NCBI GenBank assembly: GCA_948144175.1
Contig: CANXME010000795.1
Span: 496,001 to 560,000, forward strand
Length of the DNA stretch: 64,000 nucleotides
From: Closterium sp. NIES-65
Lineage: Eukaryota > Streptophyta > Zygnematophyceae > Desmidiales > Closteriaceae
Direction of reading: 5' to 3'
Below the pieces are notes generated by a model, which did not search any database, had not been told where the DNA came from, and saw nothing but the letters and a program-made list of their open reading frames with translations. Position 1 is the stretch's first letter; each line of letters begins with the position of its first letter. Made by a program: the position numbers and the translations under genes. Below are positions 12,394-30,755 of this stretch, piece by piece.

Positions 12394-13272
12394 CCAAAAC
12401 ATAAAACCCATCGGAGGTGGTGAGTTAGTGGTTGTGCTGAGTAAAGGAGGCGACCTCATCGTCCCTCCTCCTCCTCTCCCTGACCTTACACATTCGTTTC
12501 TCAGGGATCAGCCGAGCCGCCAGCGGGACATCCTTTTCAGATTCTACACGCTCACCCTTCCCTCAGGGTCTCGCTTCCAATACTTTGATGACAGGGGGAT
12601 CTGCCCTCGCTGCCCAGCCGCGGTCGTCGAGACAATACCGCACATTTTCTTCGAATGCTCCTCCGCGCGCAACGTCAGCTCGGCCCTTCACACTGTCGCT
12701 GACCGCCACCTTGGACAAACAACCACCGCCGAGCACATCTTCTTCCCAATACAGTCACGGGTAGGACAGTCCCCACCTTGGAGCCTACTAGTGGGAGCAG
12801 CGGTTAAGACACTGTGGCAGACACGCTGCACCCACAGGAACCACAACTCCTCCTCCTCGAATTTTGAGATCCTGCAGCTGATTCTTGCCCAGTTCCTTAT
12901 CGCCTTCAAGATTCTGATATGGAGAAGCCGACGCCAATCTCCCAAAAAGCGACAACACACATCCTCCAGCATCAAGCGAGCACAGGATCTCCGCTTCCTC
13001 CTCTTTGACCAACACAGTATACCATCCATTCACCCCAACCTCAGATTCTCATGGCTCTTGGGGAACCCTTTTCGACCCCCGTAGACAGCCTCTGCATATA
13101 GCGTCTCCCCAGGTCGCTGGCAGTTGTCATCCGGACAAGGAAATAACGTGTGATCCACGTGCTCCTTATGGGATGCTGGCCACTCTGGCCATATTTTTAG
13201 ACAGCTCTATGCTATATGACTTGTACATTGATTACGATCAATAAAATAACCTTAACCAAAACATAAAACCCA
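12394..13272 (+). mobile_element. 5'-truncated LINE with reverse-transcriptase zinc-binding domain
   Basis: The frame at about 12420-13083 encodes a C-terminal LINE ORF2 piece. It contains ICPRCPAAVVETIPHIFFEC, a C-x2-C-x8-H-x4-C pattern typical of the zf-RVT domain that follows the reverse transcriptase. No polymerase domain remains, so only about 840 bp of the 3' end inserted. The piece is bracketed by a direct repeat, CCAAAACATAAAACCCA, at 12394-12410 and 13256-13272. This is the long target-site duplication expected of target-primed reverse transcription. The 3' end has no pure poly(A) tail but ends in an A-rich ATCAATAAAATAACC stretch. It is a dead copy. Confidence 0.8.
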
Positions 13273-13500
13273 ATCGGAAAGGGATGCGACTCGGGAGACA
13301 TCAACCCTAAAAACAATGCCCTTTCCCATGTTCAGGGTTGATCCCTCCCGCAAATGCGTCCAGATTCTATAGGGGTTTATTTTTTCTGCCCTGAGTATGT
13401 ATGAAGTTGGCCGTATCGAACAGAGCCGTCATGTCGTGCGTTGTCAGTGAAATGGAAAATTCAAAATGTACAACTATTGACGTTTCTCAGTTGTAAGCGT

Positions 13501-13581
13501 GTGCTCATGCCGGGGTTTTAACGGAACAGACTAGAAATCTGTTGGCCCCTGCCCGCGCAGGTTCGAGTCCTGCTGAGCACG
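13501..13581 (+). tRNA. tRNA-Ser (anticodon AGA)
   Basis: Class II tRNA with a perfect 7-bp acceptor stem (GTGCTCA at 13501 with TGAGCAC at 13574). The anticodon stem ACAGA/TCTGT closes a loop CTAGAAA, giving anticodon AGA. A variable arm follows, then the T arm GCAGGTTCGAGTCCTGC. The GGTTCGAGTCC element is a perfect internal B box for RNA polymerase III. There is no anticodon intron. A TTTT tract about 15 bases downstream can terminate transcription. CCA is not encoded, as expected for a nuclear gene. The D arm (GCCGGGGTTTTAACGGA) is slightly unusual, but both D-stem halves pair. Confidence 0.88.
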
Positions 13582-15222
13582 TGAATGATGTGGACTTCTT
13601 TTGGAGAGCACGGCTTTCTGACCTTTGTTTTCAACTCCCAACCCAACCAATCCAAGCTTTCGTGCTGGTGTGTGGCATGAGCTGGTCCAGAGACAACGGC
13701 GGATGGTCCTATCTGGACCATACTAACCGCTAGTAGTAGCTGGAATGGTCGTTTATTAGGGTCATTACCCTTGATATCGCAACGTTTGGGGTTTGCGTCA
13801 TCTAGATTCCAATTTCCAGATATTTGAAGCCCTTCATGAAGTGCGCCAAGTGTATTTACTTTGTACATACTGTGCTGTTGTTTGACATTAAGTCAGTGTG
13901 TTTCAATTCTAACAGTGGTGGATGCATCCGACTGAGCAGCTCAATTTTCTCTCTGGTGCTGCCTACCCTGCGTTCTCGGAGCTCCAGACAAAGAGCGAGA
14001 GAATTGTCAGTCCCCATGTTTCACACCTGGTATTCGTATCTAGACGAAAAACCAGGGTAATTCCGTGGATTTAGCAAGAAAGCGAGAGCTCGCTGATTCT
14101 GACAGTGAGGCCGACCTTATGCCAGCCTTTGGGCGGTGTAGCTTCCCCAAGTCGCCGCACAGTACAAGCGCGATTGTGTTTGATGTGTGCGAGTGAGGAT
14201 GAGCGGAGCAGGGGTTGGGGCGGGGAGCGGCACCTTTAAATTAGTCTACAGTTTTCGTGTACAACTATATTGTCTTGGAGTCAACGAACAAGCTACTGTA
14301 TTTTCGTTCGGTCTTCAGTAGCTCTGCTACTGTATTGATTTTTTTACCCCGCGAACTAGCTCCTTCCTGCTGCTTTATTTTTGTTTCCCTGCCCAGCGAC
14401 ATGTTGTACAACAACGTTGGTACCCCTTCTCGTCATCGTTGCGCTTTGCATTGCTTGCTTGACACACTCCCTCACATAAAACTCGTTATGGGTTGCCTTG
14501 CCAGAGCAGCAGTGTAATCGTGACAGGCAGCTTAGGTAGTTATCCATCACTAGTAGCTACTGAACAAAACCAACCGCCGGAAACTACGCCGTCGCCCATA
14601 TGTAGTTTTTGCCTTAGGCCCATTATACTGCACCCAATGTGCACGTGGGTACGAGATACCAACCGCAGAAGCATCGTGTATAAGTTGTGCGTTCTGAGTG
14701 TGGATTGTCATCGTCGCCGATTATTATGTTCACTTGGAGAAGTCTGACAGATCTACATGCAGTTACGTGTGAAGATTCAGCTCATAGCGGTAAACATCGA
14801 GGTTGTTAGGTGTGGCCACCAGTACTCACAGCCAAAAATACTGACTCCTGTGTAGCGATACCTCAAATCAATATTCAGCTCGCAGCGCGGCGGTAATCTA
14901 GGCCTGTACACACATTTATGGAGCGTTACGAGTGTTTCCCAGCACCGACGGCCGTGAAACCCGCTGTTCGAAGCACCTTGCCATGGGTAGCATGATGGTA
15001 GAAGCCCGAATTCTCATTCCTTTCCTTACTCTTGGATAGTATCCACGAAAGATGCGACCAGCATGATGCGAGTCGTGGTAGCCGGAGGTTGACGGGAGGT
15101 TGATGGAATTGAACGATTTCCGATAGCCGTTAGCCCCACTGGACTTATCCGGTCGTCCTCTTGATCGGGAGTCCCCCTAGCTCCTCTGGACCAATTCGCA
15201 CGGCAGCCTCAATCCTTTCGCC
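13582..15222. other. Intergenic region between tRNA-Ser and the first HPWHHPPLF gene
   Basis: I see no convincing coding sequence, RNA gene or repeat here. Reading frames are short and have no recognisable motif. The right-hand part must contain the promoter and 5' UTR of the gene starting at 15223, but I could not place a convincing TATA box. Confidence 0.5.
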
Positions 15223-22881
<7,659 letters not shown>

Positions 22882-24446
22882 TCATATCAAATTACGGTAT
22901 AATAGGCATGAATGTTGTGTCCAGAAGCTTGCACTACAAACCCCTCTAATTTTCAAGATTGGGCGCATTTACAAACTGCCTCTTGGTTCTGAGGGCCACG
23001 AGTCGCCAATGCGCCATTCGCCACCCCTCCAGAGCCTCTTTTCCTGGAGGCCCTCTCAGTCACATAGCACATTTTCACTGTTAATTCATTCATGACTTGC
23101 TTGTTAGCTCATTCTGTATGAACATCAAGCTACAATTATCGTGTATCGGATGTGACATGTTCTTGTAGACACCCCTTGACCAGGCCAAAACTGTTGTGGA
23201 TGGAGTCCATAATGGCTACAGAGTACTCACCTGCGACGCGCCCAAATTTTGTATGCTGGCTGGCAACATTTGTACTGTAGTACGGAATTGATGTAGCCGT
23301 CGTTTTCGTCAAATTAGTGTGTGCAAAAGATTTGGTTACACATTTGATGGTAATCCGTGGGCAATTCCAACAGCGAAACTGTAGCGCTGCCCTACCGTTG
23401 AACGCTCTGTATCTTTCTCCACCCTGCTCAGCCGTTTTAGTCTCGCATAGAATTTCACTTGCTGAGCAAGAAATTTTCTGGACCGCAATCAGACACCCGT
23501 TGCGAGAAGTGTGATGTTTGTTTGTTCTTAAAATACACATGATGCTTGTTTGAGCCACACCCGGTCGCCTTGTAAAGAGGACTTATAATGCGTAACTTGT
23601 CTGTCGTCAAAGTTTCGTCAATTCGCGGCTAGCTAAAAGGATTCGCAGGTGCTTATATAGAGGATCTATAACCCTTTTCGTTGACATTTTGACTTCAGTC
23701 TCTTCAGTTTGACTTCAGTCTGTTTGTTACTATTGGTTCATAACCACGCGACGCGCCTGTAACGTGGGTGCAACAGGCTGGGGAAACAACCTCGGGTGCA
23801 GCGTTTCCATCCGTTGCAGAGCAAATTCGCGTGCATGGGGTAGGCATCACTTGTACTGCATATCCATGATTGTGTCCCATCCCACAGTACAGTGCTGCTG
23901 TTCTTCTGCTTCACTTTCTTGGGGATGGCTGGATTGAGTTGGATGGAACTTGAAATGGAAATTCGAACTCCAAAGCTGGGTGTGCGACTCACATCTGCGG
24001 GAAGCGAGATTCCAACCAACGAAGCTCCTAGCGACGGCACGGCATAGCACGAAAGAATCCCCCCACGTGATTAGATGCCAAGGAGGTTGCTGTCGTGTCA
24101 GGAGAGTCCGATGCTCTCTTGACACTATGCCTTCTTGATGAGGTAACCTACATAGAGTCTCGTAGGCATTGACCCCATACAAGTGCGTGAAAGTGGCGAC
24201 GGTTACGGTAACGTAGAATATTGTAGGCATCGACATACCTACAAGTGCGTGGAAGTGGCTCACTAAGCTTGCTTGAAGCAGCGGGACGAAGACCTAACTG
24301 CTGACTCGGAAACAGAGCAGAATAAACAAGCATCGGTTTCGTTGAACAGGCTGCATCGACCATCTATCCACCGGGTGACCTCCTACAGTCCACACACTCA
24401 TGGGGCGAATCAAAATTTAGCACTGCTAGCCGCGGCCTGAGCAGGG
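22882..24446. other. Intergenic region between the two HPWHHPPLF paralogues
   Basis: This holds the 3' UTR of copy 1 and the promoter and 5' UTR of copy 2. Two short imperfect direct repeats are visible. TTTGACTTCAGTCT occurs twice around 23690-23722, and a ~37-bp unit ending in CAAGTGCGTG.AAGTGGC occurs at about 24163 and 24222. I see no gene. Confidence 0.5.
23654..23660 (+). promoter_or_regulatory. Possible TATA box upstream of HPWHHPPLF copy 2
   Basis: TATATAG in the context GTGCTTATATAGAGG is the best TATA-like match between the paralogues. It would imply a transcription start near 23685 and a 5' leader of about 760 bases, which is long, so the assignment is weak. Confidence 0.3.
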
Positions 24447-27400
24447 ATGAATTTCGTAGAAGCAGGGACGTGCGTCCCTCACATAAATCCTTCGCTCCAG
24501 CATCGTACACTCCCCAGACTGGACTCTACAATGGCTACTCAAGCCAGCCTAAAGCTAAACCCCTCCTCGTTCGCGTCTTCCATATGCGAAAGCTGCTCCA
24601 AGCCGCGTGATATGTCCCATCCATGGCACCACCCTCCTCTCTTCAACGATTCCGCACGATCAGATCTCGGGCTTTGCCGGTTTGTGTGCACAGCGCCGCC
24701 GCAGCCGCCGAAGTCACCCGCCTCCGACTGTTCACGCGATGCCGCGGCTTTGCACGGAGGGGAAGCCGCCAATGGTTCTATCAGTAGTGGTTCCGCCGGT
24801 CGTTACGCACGCGCGGTGCCACTCAAGAAGCGCGACGCCGCATTCCTCCAAGAGCTGTTCGTGCGCGAGGAAATGGCGGCGCAACGCGAACGTCGCACGC
24901 GCATTCGCGAACTTGTTGTGAGCGACCCCGAAGCACTCTCTCCGCTCACCGACCCCGTTCCCGCAGGATGCCCAGTGGCGCGCGGTTTTTTCCCGCAAAC
25001 GGCGGTTTTGGCAGGGTGCGCGCGGGACGACTTGTTGGGGGTCGAAGTGCGCACCAACGTTCCGCTTGAAGCCATAGATATCGGGCTCGAGTCGCACAAT
25101 CGGCGAATAGGTGACGTGTACAGCGTGTTACCGTTATTCGCGATCCCGATGGGCGGAACAAACGGCCCGGGCTCGGATCTTGGCAACGACGAAACTTTAG
25201 CAGCGCCGTTGGGGATTAGGCGGAAAGCATGGGCAGACGACGACGACGAGAGCGAGGGGGAAGACGACGCGCACAGCACGCGGTCGCTGCCTTTGAAGAG
25301 CGGTGGCGGGGGGAAGTGGGGAGGGCGGAAGCAGATGGGCGGAGCGGAGTCCGAAGCCGAAGGCGGAATTGCGAAGGGGGATTCACGCGCGCGGGCGCAG
25401 CAATGGCGGGTAGCAGTGGTGGCGGCGGATGACCACATGGCGGCGGACCCCGCGCTGCTGCGCGATTGGTTCAGCGTCTGCGGCAACACAAGGGCGCTCT
25501 CCGCGTATCTGCAAAAGGGTACGCGCAGGTCGAGGGTACGCACTGGACAAGGTTGCGCCGGCCTCATTGTTACGGCATGAGTGTTTTTCGTGAGTCGTTT
25601 TCCCCTGCATGTCTGTCGTTCGCACCCTAAATGCTTCGCGTTTCCAACTCTGCCGTTCTTCCCTGCTCAGCAGGCCGTCGGGGCTCGCCGCTGCGGCTGC
25701 GCGGCATGACGATAGGGCCGCAAGAGCGCGACGCGACGCGCAACTTAGTGTCGAGCGCGCACTTCTCCTGGATGCTGCAATACGCCATCGATTACGCCAT
25801 CTGCCGCTGCGCCGCCGCCGCTGACTCACCGCTGGATGTATGCCACGTGGCGGAAGCAGCGCGGGTTCCAGAAACTGCGGAAATGGGTAAAGGCACGGCG
25901 AGGCGCTCCGCGGCGGGGGACGAACAAGAGAGCGCGGCGGCGGGCATAACGGGTTTCGCAGAGCACCGTGGAGCTATTCCAGCGTCCGTTTCCGGGCGTT
26001 CCGCTGCGACGACCGGCACGAGCGCGCGGAACTCCTTATCGTCTGCGCCAGAGGCTGGCGGACTGATAGCCGCGGAAGATTTCCCGCAACGAAGCGCGAA
26101 CCTATCCGACAACATTCCCCTCTGTGACTCGCAATACGATTCGGATCGGTCGGGTCCCCTGGACTCCGCGCGGGACGACGCTGGGTCGTCGCGTGCGAAG
26201 TCGTACAGGCGCTCTTCGACGCTGGGTGCGACGGATCTTCACCGGATCATCTCCGCGACTGGCAGCAGACGGTTGCGCGGAAACACGGGCAGCGATAAAG
26301 AGAGGAGCGGGAGCGGCATGGAAAGGGCTGATCGAGACAGTGGGATAGGAGAAACTAAGAGCAAATGTAGCGAAAATCAGAGTCAGGGTTGGAGGAGCGG
26401 CGAAATCGTGAGTGATAGTGGCGGGGGATTTGATACAAAGAGCGGGAACCTCGGCAGTCAGGGTTGCATCAATGTGACTGTAGATGAAGGGCGGAGGAAG
26501 GAGTTCCCTGCTAGTTTGGGTGGCAACAAACACAGATACAGCAGCGGAACCACCGTTAGTGGCACAAGCAGTACGCCAACCGGCAGTTCGGATGATAGCT
26601 CCACAAGCAGCGGTACGAACAGTAGCGGGTTTCGCGACGAGGGGAATGGCACAGCTGGTTACAACAGTCGTTACAAGGACAAAAACAGCAAAAATGGAGT
26701 GTTTATTAAAATAAAAAGTTTCGAAGGTGACTGGGAAGCAGTAAAGGAGGCGGCGAGGGCAGGGGGGCAGGCGAGTAGCCGTACGAGCGGGGAAGGGCGG
26801 GTAGAAGAAGTTTCAGAAAGTGGGCGGCAGACAATCTCAAAACAATCTGATCCGCAAAACTTGCAGGCGACTCTGCCTCTGCGTCCGCGTGTGGCAGAAG
26901 TTGGAAGCAATTCTGCTGCGCCAAGCCCAAGGCGCTCGCGATCGCCACTGGGCGGCATTTTTCAGCTCGTGCTGAACTCCTCATGCTTCTCTGCAGGGGT
27001 GAAAGAAGGGATGGCAGAACACGATGCTGGGAAAGGGAACCGGAAACGCACTGCCTGCACAGGGGGAGGCTCGGGTAGTGCCCTTTCAGGCTCTAAAACT
27101 TCCTCCTCTGAGTGCGTAAGTGCTACGCGCGTAGGAGGGTGGAACCAAAACTTTGAGTCGGGTGGTGGGACAAAAAAAACTGATATCGACGAGTCTGGTT
27201 TGAAGTCTCGGGTTGCAGGAGGTACAGCAGCAGCACGGATGGATGGAGGGTTGGGTGGAGCAGAAGCAGGCAAGGGTGTGTTTCAGAATGTGCAGCAGCC
27301 GCAGCAGCAGCAGCAGAAGAAGGATGGTGATGGGAAGGTGAATGTGATTGTAGAGGGGGGAGTGGCACCTGAGGATATCTTCGGTTTCCTACGTGATTCC

Positions 27401-29419
27401 AGACTGACAGCCACTGTGGCAAAAGAGGGGCCTTTTGGTGCACCTCAAAAGCCGTTTTGTTCCAACACAGCAGCCCAAACACCGCAAGCATTGCAGGCAC
27501 CGCAAGCAGCACCGCAAGCAGCGCAAGCAGCTCAAGCTCCTCCGGCTTCTCAGCCACCTCAGGAGCCACAGGCACTGCAGGACCCTCCGGATTTGTTTGA
27601 TTTCCTTCGTGATCCACGGCTTAAGGCCACAATGCCAAAAGGGGCCGGTGCATGGATTACCACTGCAGCAGCAGGAGCAGCAGGTGCAGCAGTAGCAGCA
27701 GCAGCAGCCCCAGCAGGAGCAGCAGCAGATGCGCCTCTTTCCTTCGGGTCGTCCCTGCAAACCAACCTCCACCTGGACGTATCTGGGGAAGGTGCTGCCA
27801 GTGTGGGACAGGAGTCAGCTGAGAGAGTCTCGCCTTTGGAGAGGAATGGCAGAGGGAGCAGGCAGCACCAGGAGAGCCAAATACTTTCCAACCCTGTTTG
27901 GAGGAGAGCATCTGCTTTTACTGTCTCTGCTGCCTCCGCTCCCACCTCTCCTAGAGCAGCAACCAAACCTGCCCTGCTGTTTCAAAGCCTCACTCCTCCT
28001 ACCCACCTGTCGGCTTCTCTGGGGAAAGGGGGTCAGGAGGGTGGCGAGGGGATGAGGGAAGGCGTGCTGTGGGCGGAGGGGGAAAGGAAGGTTCGGGAGC
28101 ATGTAGAGAGCGGGTTTTTTCAGGGAATGCAGCAGGTGCAGAGTGGAGAGCAGCAGCAGCAGCAGCAAGGGAGGAAGAAGGGGATGGCTCGGTGTTTGTC
28201 GATGGGACTTCCCAAATTTGCGTCGTCTGTTCCACCCATCTCCCGCCGCAATACCTCCGAACGGCTCACCAATGCTGCAGCTGCTGTTTCTGGTTCTAGT
28301 GTTAGCTATCTTGCAGCCACCGCATCTGACCGCCCTGCTGCTGATGATGCTGGTGCTTCTTTCACAGCTGCAGGTGCCCCTGCTCTTGCTGCTCCGCCTC
28401 CTGCTCCTGCTGCTGCTGCTGCTGCTGCTGCTGTTGGCACAGGGGCTGGCTCAGCCACAGCAGGCCACATAAGCCCAACAGGCCCATCAGCACCACAGGA
28501 GCTCCAAATGCGGCCATTAGCAGCCCACATGCGGGCGGCCAGCTTCAGCTCCCAGAGCAGCCTGAGCATGAGGGAATCACCTTTCACCACCACTCTTGCA
28601 GCCCGTGCTGGTGCGACAAACAGCCGTGACCCCAAAAGAGCGCTAGGCAAGAGCTCAAGCTATGAGACAGGCTCAGCAGTTTCAAGCAGGGTTGTCAGGA
28701 TGCCCTTTGGGTCGCCTTCCGCTCACTCTGCAGTTGGCGCCGGGGTTTTCCAGAAATTCACACACGATGGCTTGATGACCCCATGTGAAGATTCGTGCAT
28801 GGAGGAAGATGTGTCGCCTCCACCCCTGCAGCCCTCCCCGTTTCTCGCCGCGATCATATCCTCTTCCCAAGCTTCCTCCTCCTCTTCCCTTTCCCGTTCC
28901 CTATCCTCTCTGAAGCCCCCTGCTCCGTCACTCACCAGTGCTTCCCCTTCCTGGCAACTGGAGCAGTCTTCTTGCAAACTGTCGCGCTCCCAGTCATCTA
29001 ACTCTGTCGCTGCAGCGGCCCTCGTTTCCCCGTCGCCCCGCCTGCTGATGCGGTCTCCATCTGCTCTCTCTGCGAGGAGGAAAGCCCCGGTACCGCTACC
29101 GAACCAGTCTTCTAGCATTAGACCCTCGGATTCCGAGCCACACAAGAACGAGATGGCTGTGGTTAGGCATGAGGAGTGTGATGCAAATTTGAATGGTAGA
29201 GGCTGTGCGATTTCAGGCCGCCGCGCAAGCGAGGGGGGGAGTGGGAGGAAGAGAGTGGGAGGGGGAGGGTTGTTTGATGTAGAAGAGGAGGGTGAGGAGG
29301 ATGAGGAGGCACCGGTGTTTGGGTCGTCGGGTAAAAGTAGGTCTTTGCCGCATAGAAGGCGAGCTTCGCTACCCGTGATGCCTTTACCTGCGCACGTTGA
29401 GGAGCAAGAAGCATGGTAG
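24447..29419 (+). CDS. Unrecognised HPWHHPPLF-motif protein, copy 2 (two exons)
   Basis: Model: exon 1 24447-25518, exon 2 25674-29419, 1605 residues. The 155-bp intron is phase 1 and sits at the same point of the protein as in copy 1. Choosing the second of two adjacent CAG acceptors makes the junction the same length as in copy 1 (GRRGSPLRLRGMTIG against AHPGSKLKLHGMMIG). N-terminal shared features are GTCVP, C47-x2-C50, MSHPWHHPPLF (56-66), CRFVC (C77, C81), RERRTRIRELV, GDVYSVLPLFAIP, VVAADDHMAADP and GMTIGPQERD...YAICRC. The tail is Ser-, Ala- and Gln-rich but lacks the long polyQ. It contains a duplicated motif DxFxFLRDxRLxAT at about residues 925 and 996, and ends in SLPHRRRASLP, a basic phospho-site-like motif. 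Function unknown; same orientation as copy 1, so a tandem duplication. Confidence 0.8.
27365..27639 (+). repeat. Duplicated FLRD peptide motif within HPWHHPPLF copy 2
   Basis: PEDIFGFLRDSRLTATVAK (from 27368) and PPDLFDFLRDPRLKATMPK (from 27583) match at most positions, although the DNA around them is low complexity. They are separated by an Ala/Gln/Pro-rich spacer. The conservation of this 19-residue segment in an otherwise drifting tail suggests a functional docking motif. Confidence 0.75.
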
Positions 29420-30755
29420 AAACATTCGGACATTGATATTTGCGTAATAAGATAGATAAGAGCTGCTTATGTTCATATTGGCTAACTAACAAGCCTTGAG
29501 TATTGAGTGTGTCTAGAAGGTAAACTTTCCAGGGCTAATGCTCCTTTCGGAGCATCATGTATGATGTGAGATTCTGGAGATTCCGTTGAGCGTTACGTTG
29601 AAAAGTTTCGCTGTAAATGACGAATTCTGTAAGTGGGCTGCATTTCTGCTGCAACCAGCGGGTGGAGCCAACGACGTTGAAAGTTTGAGAACTCTGGTTC
29701 AGCGAGCGCAGCCCAACAACGGGAGTGTGAATCCTCTTCTGCTTTATTTTCGACAACTTTTTAGGCTGCGAAGTTTCCAAGGTTTTGCCTGTTACGGGTA
29801 ACCTCGAAATATATTTGCGGAAATTGAGGTGGGTCGGAAAGCGCGGCAATATTTCTGCTCGTGCTCTGTGCCGTCGTTGATTCTCGCTGGTCCCACCACC
29901 CACGGACCTTATCCAACTAAGTAGGTGTGTTCAGGAAGTTCGTTTGAATGCGGTTGAGCGAGGCGGTTTGCGCTCTAGGACGGTAACTCTACGGATGGAA
30001 TGGTTTGGTAGGGCGAGAGTGAACTGGTGGCTGGCTCCGACCTTGTTTTTCCACAATTATTAGGTGCTTCAGAAGCATTCACGCTTCGCATTATTAGTTC
30101 GTAGTGTCAGGCATTTCCAGTAAGAAGCGCGACTCCTGGCTTCTATTTATTCGCGCTTCGGGCTTCTATTTATTCGTGGCTCTCTGTAACATATAATTTC
30201 TTGTCTTGGTGCGCCTGTTGGGTGTTTTGAACCGACAGAAGCATTGCAAGTTCTGAACGAAAGGAGCGCGTGACGAAAACCGCAGAAAAGCGCAGCGGCC
30301 TGGACTGAATTGAGCAATCGTGTTTTCATATTTCTCGTTCCTTCGCGATTTCGTTCCTATTAATACCAGCACCAGAAGATTTACCTCCTAAAAACAGCAC
30401 GAGTGGAGGTACCGTCTAGAGCCCGCACAAGCAGCTTTACGTCCTAACAGCTCTCACCCCACTTCGCTTAATTTCGAACGCCAAAGTCCCGCAGCGAAAG
30501 CTACGATCCAGCAATGCGGTCAGGCACTCGCATGTTAGCTGCAACCCTTACTTGCAGGTACAAATACGTAAGTGAGCCTACATTTGAAAAGTCTTAAAAG
30601 TTGGGGTCGTATTTGGATGTCGGCATTTGAGAGATGCCAAGACAACCAAGACTAATGAAATTCTTGTACTCATCTTCTAGAAGATACTACCAACTATAAG
30701 GTCTCAGGAGGTACAACTACATTCAGCGTGTCAGCATTCTCCACGTGTTCCCACT
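29420..30755. other. Intergenic region between HPWHHPPLF copy 2 and the receptor kinase
   Basis: No supported gene. A short direct repeat GGCTTCTATTTATTCG occurs twice near 30138 and 30158. Elsewhere only short random frames are seen. It must contain the 3' UTR of the left gene and the promoter of the kinase gene. Confidence 0.5.

Noticed and set aside
12389-13084. 231-residue frame as a host gene
   Set aside because: It contains the LINE zf-RVT Cys/His pattern and lies between target-site duplications, so it is a LINE remnant; the ATG lies in the flank.
13501-13733. Short plus-strand and minus-strand frames across the tRNA
   Set aside because: The sequence is fully explained by tRNA-Ser(AGA) with all stems paired; the frames have no other support.
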